From Candidatus Tiamatella sp. (GTDB lineage Archaea; Thermoproteota; Thermoprotei_A; Sulfolobales; Acidilobaceae), in the NCBI GenBank assembly GCA_015522645.1, contig WALV01000011.1, positions 1-64,000 on the forward strand: 64,000 nt of DNA. The letters run 5' to 3'. The stretch's first letter is position 1. Every line of letters begins with the position of its first letter. Shown piece after piece: positions 43,966 to 53,290 of the stretch. The notes below the pieces were generated by a model. The model did not search any database and was not told the origin of the DNA. It was given only the letters and a program-made list of their open reading frames with translations. Position numbers and translations under genes: made by a program.

Positions 43966-44598
43966 ATGAGCGATCAAGAGCAAGCAAAAGCACAGGAAGA
44001 ATTCTTGGTTCCCCTGGAGACATATAGAAAAGCAGGGGTTTTCCTAGGAACTCATATATGCACTAAATACATGGAGCAGTTCGTGTATAAAATAAGGCCA
44101 GATGGCCTATATATACTGGACATTAGAAAGATTGATGAGAGACTCCGTATAGCATCTAAATTCCTCTCGAATTATAATCCAGAGAAAATTGCTGTTGTTG
44201 CTGTTAGGCAATATGGTCAGAAGCCTGTTAAAATGATGTGTGAAAGAGTGGGATGTAACCCTATTACAGGAAGAGTGATCCCTGGTATTTTTACTAATCC
44301 TAAACTAGAGTGGTATATGGAGCCTGATATAGTGCTGGTAACTGATCCGAGGGCAGAAGCGCAGGCTATAAAAGAAGCATTTAAGGTAGGCATACCTATA
44401 GTAGCCTTAACAGATACCGACAACCGTATTGAGAATATTGACCTCATAATTCCCGTAAATAATAAAGGAAGAAAAAGCTTGGCTTTAGTTTACTGGATAC
44501 TGGCTAGGGAAATCCTCAGAAATAGAGGTATTATTGGGCCTGACCAAGATCTTGACGTTACTTGGGAGGACTTCATCGTAAGACCTGTTAGAAAATAA
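43966..44598 (+). CDS. rps2: 30S ribosomal protein S2
   Basis: A 210-residue archaeal S2 without the bacterial coiled-coil insertion. [31 protein letters not shown]-type strand ([12 protein letters not shown]), [11 protein letters not shown] and [21 protein letters not shown] are diagnostic. It is followed by T-rich CTATTTTTATT, which may end the ribosomal transcript before the isoprenoid genes. Confidence 0.95.
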   Translation: MSDQEQAKAQEEFLVPLETYRKAGVFLGTHICTKYMEQFVYKIRPDGLYILDIRKIDERLRIASKFLSNYNPEKIAVVAVRQYGQKPVKMMCERVGCNPITGRVIPGIFTNPKLEWYMEPDIVLVTDPRAEAQAIKEAFKVGIPIVALTDTDNRIENIDLIIPVNNKGRKSLALVYWILAREILRNRGIIGPDQDLDVTWEDFIVRPVRK

Positions 44599-44687
44599 TC
44601 GGTACTATTTTTATTCCAATTTATCCAACTAATTTCCTTTATGATTTGAACAGTATCCCAACATTAAAATACGGACGGGTATGTAGA

Positions 44688-45503
44688 ATGAGAGTATCTA
44701 CTAGCATTCCATTACTAGGATTGAACTGGAATGTGACAGCGAACCCTTATCTAGTTATACCAGTCAATCAGTTCATACAAGTAGAATTAACTGCTTGCGA
44801 ATCTAAGTATGGGGTTGAAATAAAAAGCATGCAACCGGGAGCTGTTCTAGAAGAGCATCTCAAGTTAGCATCGCATAAACTCACGCAGGTATACAACCAT
44901 TTATCGAGTAAGGCAGGTAAAGGCTTTTGTCTAAGTGTATATATACCGGAAGACAATTATGTACCGCTTGTCTCAGCATATACAGCCTCAATTCTATCTG
45001 CTATTTACATCGTTCTAAAAGAAATACTGAAGGGAAAGCCTGGGGAAGAAGACATTATCGACATCGCGAGTTTCATATGGTCTGATAAGAAACCTGGTAT
45101 TAAAATGCTCTATGAAGCTTTACTTATATCTGCTATGAGACGAAAGCCGATTCTCTATAGGGGGAGTGGGGAGCAGATACTGCTAGAAGATTTTGTGTTA
45201 AATAGCATTCAACAAGGAAGAGTTATTCCTTTGGACGACATTATTGAAAGGTATTTTGACCCACAACTAGAATCGGCGTTGGTTAAGCTAGAGGGAATTT
45301 CTATTATAAGTGCAGTAAACACTTTAGCCTCAAAGAGCATTGGAAACAGTTTTGATTCTAAACTAGTAGCTCTCCAAGATTTCTTTAAGATAGATAATGC
45401 TATAGGCTATATATTGTACGACTTACCAGTATCACGGGAAAACTGTAAGTATATCCAATCAGTTGAAGGCTACTTAGAGGAGATATGCCTTGGCAGAGAT
45501 TAA
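44688..45503 (+). CDS. Degenerate GHMP-kinase-like protein in the mevalonate kinase position
   Basis: A 271-residue protein from ATG 44688 (TTG 44646 would add 14 residues). The first 30 residues (STSIPLLGLNWNVTANPYLV, then IPVNQFIQVEL) can be laid on the start of archaeal mevalonate kinase, where GLN replaces the GEH substrate motif. The expected glycine/serine-rich ATP loop is absent; VPLVSAYTASILSAIYIVL lies in its place. The gene sits between rps2 and isopentenyl phosphate kinase, where mvk is common. It may be a diverged kinase, a pseudoenzyme or unrelated. It overlaps the next gene by 14 bases. Confidence 0.45.
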   Translation: MRVSTSIPLLGLNWNVTANPYLVIPVNQFIQVELTACESKYGVEIKSMQPGAVLEEHLKLASHKLTQVYNHLSSKAGKGFCLSVYIPEDNYVPLVSAYTASILSAIYIVLKEILKGKPGEEDIIDIASFIWSDKKPGIKMLYEALLISAMRRKPILYRGSGEQILLEDFVLNSIQQGRVIPLDDIIERYFDPQLESALVKLEGISIISAVNTLASKSIGNSFDSKLVALQDFFKIDNAIGYILYDLPVSRENCKYIQSVEGYLEEICLGRD

Positions 45504-46257
45504 CGGTTACATTGTTAAGCTAGGAGGAAGCGTGATAACAATAAAGGATAAGAAATACAAGACAGACAAGGAGACATTGTGTAGAATAGCAGATTATCTA
45601 AGGATATCGAAACCTCTCGTCATAATTCATGGTGGAGGAAGCTACGGTCATTATGTGGTATTTAGCATAATACAGGAAAAGACAAAAGTGGAGGATGTTG
45701 ATTTACCCCGAATCAGCCATACTATGGATAAACTGAACCATGAGGTAGTACAATGCCTTTTGAAGAAAGGAATTCCAGCAGTCAGCTTTCCACCTCATTC
45801 AATATGCCAAGTTATTAACGGTAGTATAGTATGCAGTTTGGAAACTGTGAAAGAGGCAGTTACCAGAGGATTGATACCGGTATTGTATGGAGATAGTATA
45901 CTGTCGAGTAACGGGATTGAGATAGTTTCTGGGGATATATTGATGGTTTTAGCGGCAAATGAACTTGGAATCAAGAGATTATACTTCCTAACAGACGTTG
46001 ATGGCCTTTACGAGGATTTGGAAACTAAGAAAATAGTTAGGCATTTAATGGTAAGTAAAAATAAACAACTGCACCTTGATATAAGGGGGTCATCTGCTAT
46101 TGACGTCACTGGAGGTATGAGGGCTAAAATAGAGTCATTGAGAAACCTCATACCAGGAGCTAGAGCTTATATTCTAAATGGCAGGAAAGAGGATCACCTA
46201 TATAAGGCATTAATTAAAGGCGAGAATCCCAGTACGCTTATAGAAGTGTCAGAGTAA
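45490..46257 (+). CDS. ipk: Isopentenyl phosphate kinase
   Basis: A 255-residue amino-acid-kinase-fold enzyme making IPP from isopentenyl phosphate in the archaeal mevalonate pathway. VKLGGSVITIKDKKYKTDKE binds ATP phosphates, and HGGGSYGHYVV contains the histidine that distinguishes IPK. GDILMVLAANELGIKRLYFLTDVDGLY and VTGGMRAKIE are also present. It starts at TTG 45490 and is followed by idi2 and GGPP synthase. Confidence 0.93.
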   Translation: MAEINGYIVKLGGSVITIKDKKYKTDKETLCRIADYLRISKPLVIIHGGGSYGHYVVFSIIQEKTKVEDVDLPRISHTMDKLNHEVVQCLLKKGIPAVSFPPHSICQVINGSIVCSLETVKEAVTRGLIPVLYGDSILSSNGIEIVSGDILMVLAANELGIKRLYFLTDVDGLYEDLETKKIVRHLMVSKNKQLHLDIRGSSAIDVTGGMRAKIESLRNLIPGARAYILNGRKEDHLYKALIKGENPSTLIEVSE

Positions 46258-46282
46258 GAACTCTATGTTGGGAGTGAATAAA

Positions 46283-47431
46283 TTGGAGTTTGATTTAACC
46301 ACTAAGGATAGGAAGCTTGATCATATTAAAATAACAGTTGATAAAAATGTTGAGTCAGAAGCATCAACTCTTCTGGAAGGAATTTTCGTCACCCATAATT
46401 CACTGCCAGAGGTCGATATGAACGAGGTTGACGTTTCCACCAATTTTTTGGGAAAGAGAATTGATGCTCCAATCATTATAACTGGGATGACTGGCGGTCA
46501 TCCTGATACCGCAAAGATAAATGAGTATCTCGCCCTTGAAGCGGAGAAGCATGGTATCGCTCTTGGAGTTGGAAGCCAAAGAGCTGCTATTGAGCATAAA
46601 GATCTAGAATGGACGTTCCGTGTGGCCAGGAAATACGCGCCTAATGTTCCACTGGTTGCAAATATCGGGGCTTCACAGCTGATTAAAGGCTATGGCATAA
46701 AGGAAGTACTCGATGCTATACAGATGATTGAGGCTGATGGAATAGCGATACACTTGAATCCTTTACAAGAGGTATTCCAGTTAGAGGGAGACACTGAGTT
46801 TAATGGGATATTATCTAAGATAATCGAGATAGTTGACGAAAGCCCTGTGCCTGTTGTAATAAAAGAAACGGGTACGGGGCTTTCGCCGGAAGTTGTATAT
46901 GTTCTGTATAGACTGGGTGTAAGATATTTCGATGTTTCAGGGCTAGGAGGAACTAACTGGGCTAAAGTAGAGGTTCTTAGAGCTAAAGCTAGAGGTAACA
47001 GGAAATTTGCTGCCAGGCTTGACGGGTACGGGGATTTCTGGGGGAATCCCACGGCATACTCTGTTATAATGGCTAGAATGAGTGCACCTGACTCGACGAT
47101 TATTTCCAGCGGCGGTATCCGGACAGGTATGGATATTGTCTATTCTATAGTTATAGGAGGAGATTTAGGAGGATTTGCTCTACCAGCATTGAGAGTACTA
47201 GTTAAGGAAGGAAGGGAAGGATTGAATAGGTTCGTTGAAAGCATTATCTATCAAGTTAAGGTTGGGATACTGTTAACAGGCTCTAGGAATATCGAAGAAC
47301 TCAGATGCAGGAAATTCACAATAAAATCTAATGAGTTACGGTTAATATTAACCAACGAGGGTTATGACCCGTATCGTTATAATCGAGTTAAATGCCATAA
47401 TAAGCTGAAGGTGCCATTAGGATGGATGTGA
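46283..47431 (+). CDS. fni: Isopentenyl-diphosphate delta-isomerase type 2 (FMN)
   Basis: A 382-residue FMN enzyme interconverting IPP and DMAPP. PIIITGMTGGHPDTAKINEYL, GVGSQRAAIEH, HLNPLQEVFQLEGD and GLGGTNWAKVE are diagnostic, with the flavin phosphate loop SSGGIRTGMDIV. TTG 46283 follows GGAGTGA by 5 bases; ATG 46265 would add six residues. It overlaps the GGPP synthase gene by 10 bases. Confidence 0.93.
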   Translation: MEFDLTTKDRKLDHIKITVDKNVESEASTLLEGIFVTHNSLPEVDMNEVDVSTNFLGKRIDAPIIITGMTGGHPDTAKINEYLALEAEKHGIALGVGSQRAAIEHKDLEWTFRVARKYAPNVPLVANIGASQLIKGYGIKEVLDAIQMIEADGIAIHLNPLQEVFQLEGDTEFNGILSKIIEIVDESPVPVVIKETGTGLSPEVVYVLYRLGVRYFDVSGLGGTNWAKVEVLRAKARGNRKFAARLDGYGDFWGNPTAYSVIMARMSAPDSTIISSGGIRTGMDIVYSIVIGGDLGGFALPALRVLVKEGREGLNRFVESIIYQVKVGILLTGSRNIEELRCRKFTIKSNELRLILTNEGYDPYRYNRVKCHNKLKVPLGWM

Positions 47432-48420
47432 TGGGGAAATTTATCGAGAAGTACGTTCCATTAATAAATAGGGAACTAGACAGAGTAACGAGAGGTTTCC
47501 CAGAGAACGTGTATAATGCAGCCCGTCACCTATTGTTGGCCGGCGGTAAACGCGTTAGGCCGTCATTAACCTTAACATACGCGAGAATGCTTGGAGGAGA
47601 GGAGGGCGAGGATAGTGCCCTGCCTTTCGCGGTTTCAGTGGAGTTACTGCATAACTTTACACTTATCCATGACGACATCATGGATAAAGACGAGTTCAGA
47701 AGAGGTGTAAAAACCGTCCATACGGTTTTCGGGGAAAACATAGCTATACTTGCAGGGGACTTATTGTTCGCTATCTCCTTTGAAAATGCACTTTCTAACG
47801 AAAAAGTTCAACCCGAAAATAGAGTAAAAGCTGTGAATTTACTCTCTCAGGCGTCTAGAATAGTGGCTGAAGGCCAAGCATTGGATGTGAGCTTCGAGGA
47901 GAGCTGGGATGTTAAACTAGAAGATTACTTGGACATGATTTACAGGAAGACGGGAGCTTTAATAGAAGCAGCTACAGGTATGGGTGCGCTAGCAGTTACG
48001 CAAAACGACGGTATTGTAAGAAATGCAAGGATATATGGGAAAAATATTGGTATTGCTTTCCAGTTAAGGGATGATGTTTTAGGAGTTTTCGGAGATCCCT
48101 CAAAAACGGGTAAGCCTATATATAGCGATATAGCTCGGGCAAAGAAAACAGTGCTAATACTGTATGCTCTATCAAATCTAAATATAGATGAATCTGAGAG
48201 ATTGAAGGAGATACTTGAGGGCAAAACAACTGACATCGAGTTGTTGAAGGAAGCTGCGGGTTTAATTGAAAAATCAGGTGCGAAGGAGTACGCGTTAAAT
48301 CTGGCTTACAAGTATTCTAAAGATGCAATAGAAATGGTAGAGAAAACCAATGCTGTTGACGAGGATGCCAGAAAGGCTTTAGTAGAATTCGCTAAATTCG
48401 TTGTTGAGAGGGAAAAATAG
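47422..48420 (+). CDS. Geranylgeranyl diphosphate synthase
   Basis: A 332-residue trans-prenyltransferase. The first aspartate-rich motif DDIMD is at residues 84-88 and the second (QLRDDVLGVFGD) near residue 213; GGKRVRPSLT binds the allylic diphosphate. A bulky residue pattern upstream of the first motif (SVELLHNFTLIH) would set chain length, consistent with C20 for archaeol lipids, though this is inferred. It ends the ipk-fni-GGPPS isoprenoid set. Confidence 0.9.
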   Translation: MDVMGKFIEKYVPLINRELDRVTRGFPENVYNAARHLLLAGGKRVRPSLTLTYARMLGGEEGEDSALPFAVSVELLHNFTLIHDDIMDKDEFRRGVKTVHTVFGENIAILAGDLLFAISFENALSNEKVQPENRVKAVNLLSQASRIVAEGQALDVSFEESWDVKLEDYLDMIYRKTGALIEAATGMGALAVTQNDGIVRNARIYGKNIGIAFQLRDDVLGVFGDPSKTGKPIYSDIARAKKTVLILYALSNLNIDESERLKEILEGKTTDIELLKEAAGLIEKSGAKEYALNLAYKYSKDAIEMVEKTNAVDEDARKALVEFAKFVVEREK

Positions 48421-48422
48421 AA

Positions 48423-48899
48423 TTGAGAAATATTTATGAGTATCCTTCTCTTTTCATTAAAGGCACTAGGAACCCTCCATTCTGTAAAGTTGAAAACGAG
48501 TGTTATCATATTAGTATGAGGGAATCAAGCGAATTCGGGTATGCCATGATAGAGAACTCTTTGGAAAAAGTGATAGATATTGACTACTCACGTGTAAGAG
48601 AAGACTATTGCCTTGAAATACCATGGCTTGGCAAAGCACTGAAAATTGCAAGGGGTACTCCGTTAGAGCTAACGGAGATCTCTGCTATGAAAGTATTGTT
48701 GGTTAAGAGAGAAGGCGATTATGTGAGTAAGGGAGAAATAATAGCACACACGATAACAGTCAAAGATGCGTCAAGAAGCATAAGAGCAGGCTCTGAGGGA
48801 GTTATTGTCTTTATAGGATCACGAAGTCTTTCTAATCCTGAGGCGTATGTAGTGGCGGTGGCAGATAGTGACATCGTCGAATGGTTCAAAAGATCTTGA
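48423..48899 (+). CDS. DUF2118 family protein (biotinyl/lipoyl-like fold)
   Basis: A 158-residue archaeal protein of unknown function, starting at TTG 48423. The C-terminal half has a barrel-sandwich hybrid pattern, VLLVKREGDYVSKGEIIAH ... SRSIRAGSEGVIVFIG, but no lysine modification site of the usual MKM type. Orthologues are found next to GGPP synthase and GltX in crenarchaea, as here. It overlaps gltX by 32 bases. Confidence 0.7.
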   Translation: MRNIYEYPSLFIKGTRNPPFCKVENECYHISMRESSEFGYAMIENSLEKVIDIDYSRVREDYCLEIPWLGKALKIARGTPLELTEISAMKVLLVKREGDYVSKGEIIAHTITVKDASRSIRAGSEGVIVFIGSRSLSNPEAYVVAVADSDIVEWFKRS

Positions 48900-50586
48900 G
48901 AAGATAGTCTGGGCTTATGCTCTAAAGAACGCATTAGACTATGATGGAAAAGCTGTTACAAAGAGCGTTATATCTAAGGTGTTTAAAGAGAAATCGGAGT
49001 TAAGAAGCAAAGCCAAGGACGTGGTAAGTATTGTTAGCGATATAGTGGACAAGGTAAACCGTATGACGTATGAAGAGCAAGTAAAATTATTTGAACAGTA
49101 TAAAGAGCTGGTTACTCCTCCTGAGAGAAAAGAGAAGGAATTATTGCCTCCTCTCCCGAATGCTGTTGAAGGCAGAGTTGTTACTCGTTTTGCCCCTAAT
49201 CCAGACTTTGTTATCCATCTAGGAAATGCAAGACCAGCTATTCTAAGCCATGAATATGCAAGGAAATATAAGGGGAGATTTATTCTTAGATTTGAAGATA
49301 CTGATCCTCGAACTAAGACACCGATAAAAGAAGTCTATGACTTAATTAAAGAGGACTTGAAATGGCTAGACATAAGATGGGATGAAGAATATATTCAATC
49401 TTTAAGGATGGAGGTATTCTATGAAATAGCCAAGGAGCTTATAAAAAAGAATGGAGCATATGTTGACACTTGCGAGTTAGAAGAATCTAAGAAGCTCATA
49501 AAGGAAGGAATAGGATGTCCTACTAGAGAGAACCCTGTATCCTGGCAATTAGAACACTTTGAAAAAATGATCGAAGGTTACTACGGTGAGGGGGAGGCGG
49601 TTCTAAGAGTTAAAACAGACTTGAAACACCCTGATATTAGTGTTAGAGATTGGGTTGCTTTCAGGATAATAGATACAGGAAAACACCTTCATCCTCTTGT
49701 CGGAGATAAATATGTTGCATGGCCAACGTATAATTTCGCCGTATCAGTAGATGATCATTTGATGGGGATTACACATATACTTAGAGGAAAAGAACACACG
49801 CAAAACGCGACTAAACAAATGTTCTTATTCAATCATATGGGTTGGAAATATCCTACAGCTATTCATTTTGGAAGAGTCCATTTTGAAGGGTTCATAATGA
49901 GTAAATCCAAAATAAGGGAGCTAATATCAAAGGAACCAAATAGATTCTGGGGATATGAGGATCCTAGGTTTGGAACTCTGAGAGGTCTTAGAAGAAGAGG
50001 AATTTTACCTCAGGCAATAAAACAATTAATACTCGAAGTAGGCATAAAGGGAACCGATACTAGGATAACTTATACTAATTTAGCTGCTATAAACCGCAAG
50101 ATACTAGATGAGAAAGCCCATAGAATAATGTTTGTTTACGAGCCACAAGAATATACGATAGTAACGGATGTTCCTCTAGAATCGAAAGTTCCTATACATC
50201 CATCATCGGAAAAAACTAGAGTTTACACTATTAAACCAAGAGATAAGATATGTATCAACAAAAGCGACTCAAACTCGAAAGTAGTTAGGCTCCTAGGATT
50301 AGGAAACTTTATGGTTGAAGGAGATAAATTGAGGTATATTGGTTCTGATATATCTATAGTTAAGGAACATAGAGTACCTATAATTCAGTGGGTTCCATGC
50401 ACTCAGAATGTAAATGTGTCAGTCTACAGGCCATCTGGTCTTGATCTCCTAGTGCAAAAAGGGTACTCAGAACTAGGGATTCTGGACTATAAAGTCGATG
50501 ATAAACTTCAATTCATCAGATACGGATTCGTTAGAGTAGATCAAATTACTGATAACGAGATTAAGGTGGTTTTTGCTCATGAGTGA
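48868..50586 (+). CDS. gltX: Glutamyl-tRNA synthetase (archaeal type)
   Basis: A 572-residue class I synthetase that charges tRNA-Glu (and tRNA-Gln where Gln is made by amidation). The HIGH-equivalent is VIHLGNARPA and the KMSKS-equivalent is IMSKSKIREL; RFEDTDPRTK and RGKEHTQNATKQ are further signatures. An archaeal-type helical N-terminal extension of about 100 residues precedes the catalytic core. GTG 48868 follows GGCGGTGG. The end overlaps a small membrane gene. Confidence 0.95.
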   Translation: MTSSNGSKDLEKIVWAYALKNALDYDGKAVTKSVISKVFKEKSELRSKAKDVVSIVSDIVDKVNRMTYEEQVKLFEQYKELVTPPERKEKELLPPLPNAVEGRVVTRFAPNPDFVIHLGNARPAILSHEYARKYKGRFILRFEDTDPRTKTPIKEVYDLIKEDLKWLDIRWDEEYIQSLRMEVFYEIAKELIKKNGAYVDTCELEESKKLIKEGIGCPTRENPVSWQLEHFEKMIEGYYGEGEAVLRVKTDLKHPDISVRDWVAFRIIDTGKHLHPLVGDKYVAWPTYNFAVSVDDHLMGITHILRGKEHTQNATKQMFLFNHMGWKYPTAIHFGRVHFEGFIMSKSKIRELISKEPNRFWGYEDPRFGTLRGLRRRGILPQAIKQLILEVGIKGTDTRITYTNLAAINRKILDEKAHRIMFVYEPQEYTIVTDVPLESKVPIHPSSEKTRVYTIKPRDKICINKSDSNSKVVRLLGLGNFMVEGDKLRYIGSDISIVKEHRVPIIQWVPCTQNVNVSVYRPSGLDLLVQKGYSELGILDYKVDDKLQFIRYGFVRVDQITDNEIKVVFAHE

Positions 50587-51031
50587 CCAGGAGAAACGAA
50601 ATAGGTCATTTTTAGATAAATTTCTAAGAGGAATTGTTGCATCAATAGAATTAATTATTGCAGGGATACTTATCGTAACTCTACTAATAGCTAGCATCAA
50701 GGTTATAGACTATCTTTCTATATTCTTTTACTATAATGGTTTTGATAAACAAATATTCCTCGAAATACTAGATGTTATTCTCCTTTCTGTATTGGCAGTC
50801 GACTTATTAAGAACAATGGTCATTGCAGTGATTAAAAGGACATTACCAATATCCATAGTGATAGAGGTCGCGTTGCTAGCAGTTCTCAGAGAAATTATAG
50901 CTATAGAAGTGAGAAACCCTACAAACGCAAGAATACTTGTTTACGGGATAGTTATATTGATACTTGTATTCTCATGGATATCAATTCAATGGTTCAGGGT
51001 TAGGATAGAAGGATCACAGATCAACGCTTAG
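50579..51031 (+). CDS. PsiE-like small membrane protein
   Basis: A 150-residue protein with four predicted membrane helices (about 18-45, 62-84, 92-108 and 122-140). The pattern VDLLRTMVIAVIKRTLPISIVIEVALLAVLREI resembles the conserved part of the phosphate-starvation-inducible PsiE family (shown in two parts: VDLLRTMVIAVIKR and VIEVALLAVLREI). Function is unknown. ATG 50579 overlaps the gltX end; TTG 50573 is an alternative. Confidence 0.6.
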   Translation: MSDQEKRNRSFLDKFLRGIVASIELIIAGILIVTLLIASIKVIDYLSIFFYYNGFDKQIFLEILDVILLSVLAVDLLRTMVIAVIKRTLPISIVIEVALLAVLREIIAIEVRNPTNARILVYGIVILILVFSWISIQWFRVRIEGSQINA

Positions 51032-51048
51032 TGACGTTTTCTTGTTAA

Positions 51049-51135
51049 TGGCGCCGGGGGCGGGATTTGAACCCGCGCGGGCTTCCGCCCACTGGCTCTC
51101 CAGGCCAGCCCCTTGGGCCGCTCGGGCACCCCGGC
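51049..51135 (-). tRNA. tRNA-Ser (anticodon GGA)
   Basis: The minus strand folds as a class II tRNA: acceptor GCCGGGG pairs with CCCCGGC, discriminator G73 and an encoded CCA. The anticodon stem CTGGC/GCCAG holds loop CTGGAGA, giving anticodon GGA. A long variable arm (GGGCGGAAGCCC) and T-loop TTCAAAT are present. The long arm and G73 identify serine. No intron is seen. It lies 45 bases downstream of cbf5. Confidence 0.95.
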
Positions 51136-51180
51136 ATAACAGTGTGCTTCCAGTAATCCTGTATTGATAATGGGATCATA

Positions 51181-52248
51181 TTAATTGTTTAACGTCTCAC
51201 TCTTTTTCCATACACTGGGATAAACTTTTGGTTTCATCACAACACGTCTCGACTTTACTACAAGGCCTTTCTCCATTACCTTTAAATCTACCGAGTTAAC
51301 AAGAGCCTTGCCGATGCCTACCAATTCCCCCTTAAGTGTTAGGAGTGCTACAGTTTCCCCTTTCTCGAAAGGCTGGAAAGCCGCTATTCCCGGTGCAGCT
51401 AAATCCGCTCCATGTGCTATACTGTCTACAGCGGAATCTCTTATAGTAATCTTCGGTATATGGCAAACAGCATATTCAACGGGGAGTATGATTTCTCTAA
51501 GCATGTCATCTTCCCCCTCTTCTCTATACCTATAAAGAGCTTCAGAGACCTCTTGAAGATGATGCAGCTCTCTATCTTCGGTAAATGGTCCTGTCCTGAT
51601 TCTTCTCAATTCCCTCATATGTGCCCCTACACCTAATAGTAGGCCAGCGTCGTGACAAATTTTTCTCATATAAGTTCCAGCCTCACTGTCAATCACAAGA
51701 AGAGCATATTTACCAGTATACTCGAGGAGATCTATTTTATTCACGTGTTTTACTCTGACAGCTCTTTTGACCGAACTTCTAAGAGGAGGCCTCTGATAAA
51801 TAGGCCCCTCAAGCATCTTCAGAACTCTAGCTAAATCTGATTCTGCTACAGGTGAATGGAGCTGCATGACGCATACATACGTCTTAGAAGAGTGGATTAT
51901 ATTCCCGAGTACCTTAGTAGCACTAGCTAAAGCCACTGGTAATACTCCGGTCACTTTGGGGTTTCCCTGGAACCGTCCTCAGACGGTTTCCTCTAGGGTG
52001 CCTCCGTGACCGGCTTTCTTTAATCTGAGCATTCTTTTTATCCAGGCGACCACCTCATGGCTTGTGGGACCTGGTGGTTTGTCGAGATTTATAACGCCGA
52101 GATCGAGGAGTTCCTCTAGATTACGCTCTAATGGTAATTTCCCATACGAGTAGTCAGTTTCTTCATCCCTTAAGATGACCCACTCTCTATTATCATTGCA
52201 GAACAATGATATGTCTCTAATGAAACTCCATCCTTTATCCTCCAACAT
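51181..52248 (-). CDS. cbf5: tRNA/rRNA pseudouridine synthase Cbf5 (two exons, archaeal intron)
   Basis: The catalytic subunit of H/ACA RNPs, also modifying tRNA U55. Exon 1 (52248-51993) encodes the N-terminus up to HGGTL. Exon 2 (51962-51181) starts with the catalytic aspartate region and runs through the TruB fold ([21 protein letters not shown]) to a C-terminal PUA domain. Unspliced, the frame stops at TGA within the intron. Joined, the exons total 1038 bases, giving a 345-residue protein with the intact [18 protein letters not shown]. The split codon is that of the catalytic aspartate, residue 86. Cbf5 introns are known from crenarchaea. Confidence 0.93.
51963..51992 (-). other. 30-base bulge-helix-bulge intron in cbf5
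   Basis: On the minus strand exon 1 ends CCCTAG and exon 2 starts ACCCC. CCCT of exon 1 pairs with AGGG near the intron end (the 4-bp central helix), flanked by 3-base bulges AGA and AAA, each cut after its second base. Inside, AACCGTC pairs with GACGGTT around a TGAG loop, and outer exon segments GGTCAC and GTGACC can pair. The intron length is a multiple of three, but it carries an in-frame TGA. Confidence 0.9.
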
Positions 52249-52356
52249 GAATCCCTCTAGTGTTTGTTTTGTTTCCGTAGGGTCTTAATTTATTATACCA
52301 AGTAAAAGATTACAGGGATGCGATTATCAACAATTATAGAAGCTATGCTCCGGTAA

Positions 52357-52647
52357 TCAGAACAATTTGGTCTCAATTTTCACGGGCTCTTTCATAAAGC
52401 CTGTTAGTCCTGCTTCTTCTAAAGCCTTAGCCACCGCTTCGTCACTAGCTCCTCTCTCGATTTCAACCTTCTTGTCGGTTGGTTCAATGTGGCTTACATT
52501 TGCTTTTCTACGTCTTACACCAGTTAAATTCTTGGGGCCCGTGATAACAACGAAGTTTTCATCTACTATATCTATTATAACACACTTTCTCCCAGCTTCT
52601 CTGCCTCTAACTTTTACGCATATTCTCCCTATCTCTATTGCAGGCAT
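52357..52647 (-). CDS. rpl14e: 50S ribosomal protein L14e
   Basis: A 96-residue KOW-domain protein: IEIGRICVKVRGREAGRKCV, then VVITGPKNLTGVRRRKANVSHIEP (quoted in parts) are typical. ATG 52647 has GGGTGAT 4 bases upstream; an upstream ATG at 52713 overlapping cmk would add non-family residues. The order L34e-cmk-L14e-cbf5 is a standard archaeal cluster. Confidence 0.93.
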   Translation of the reverse strand: MPAIEIGRICVKVRGREAGRKCVIIDIVDENFVVITGPKNLTGVRRRKANVSHIEPTDKKVEIERGASDEAVAKALEEAGLTGFMKEPVKIETKLF

Positions 52648-52684
52648 CTTTATCACCCATACACATGCAGCGTTAATGGGTTTG

Positions 52685-53290
52685 TCACTGTTGTCCCATT
52701 TTAAATTTTCCAAGTATGTTTTCTACACTCCTTCTTATTATGGAATAAACTGTATCAATATCTAGCCCTTCCGTATTTATGACTATGTCAAATTTCTCTA
52801 GGATATTTGTATCTACACCATAGAGAGCCATGAACCGCATATACTGGCTTTCCTCCCTAGCCAATGTTTCTCTTAATATATCCAGGAATTCACGTGTTTC
52901 TCTCCCCGCTATCCTCTTTATTCTAGTATCTAGAGGCGCGTTAATGTATATAGATAAGTCAGCTAAGTCTGCTAGTACGAAGGCTGATAAGTGGCCTTCA
53001 ATTACTCCTCCCTTGTTGACAGCTCTTTCCAGAGTTGTTCTATCAATTAATACGTCTATAGAAGAGTTTCTCTCAGCAATCTGGCTGAGTTCGATTAGAC
53101 TGATACCTTTAGACTTAGCTATTTCACGGAAAATTTGTCCGGCAGAATAATAGGGTAGAGAAAGATCGGAGGATAGCCTTTTTGCATATGTAGTTTTCCC
53201 GCTTCCTGGTGGGCCGCTTATAACTATTACTGGATTCCTGCTTCTCCTCTCACTTTCATTCTCAGTAACTCTGTCAAGCACTCGTGGCAA
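52685..53290 (-). CDS. cmk: Cytidylate kinase, archaeal type
   Basis: Phosphorylates CMP and dCMP. The P-loop is VISGPPGSGKTTYAKRL, followed by YYSAGQIFREIAKSKGISL, DVLIDRTT and GHLSAFVLADLADLSIYI. The canonical starts TTG 53290 and GTG 53281 lie inside rpl34e and add about 20 residues absent from relatives. ATA 53227 overlaps the rpl34e stop (TAATA) and gives the expected N-terminus immediately before VISGPP, so it may be the real start. The 3' end is close to L14e. Confidence 0.9.
   Translation of the reverse strand: MPRVLDRVTENESERRSRNPVIVISGPPGSGKTTYAKRLSSDLSLPYYSAGQIFREIAKSKGISLIELSQIAERNSSIDVLIDRTTLERAVNKGGVIEGHLSAFVLADLADLSIYINAPLDTRIKRIAGRETREFLDILRETLAREESQYMRFMALYGVDTNILEKFDIVINTEGLDIDTVYSIIRRSVENILGKFKMGQQ

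Noticed and set aside
51181-52248. cbf5 as a broken gene or one with a selenocysteine TGA
   Set aside because: Removing 30 bases with a proper bulge-helix-bulge restores the exact catalytic motif and frame, so an intron explains the stop better than decay or recoding.
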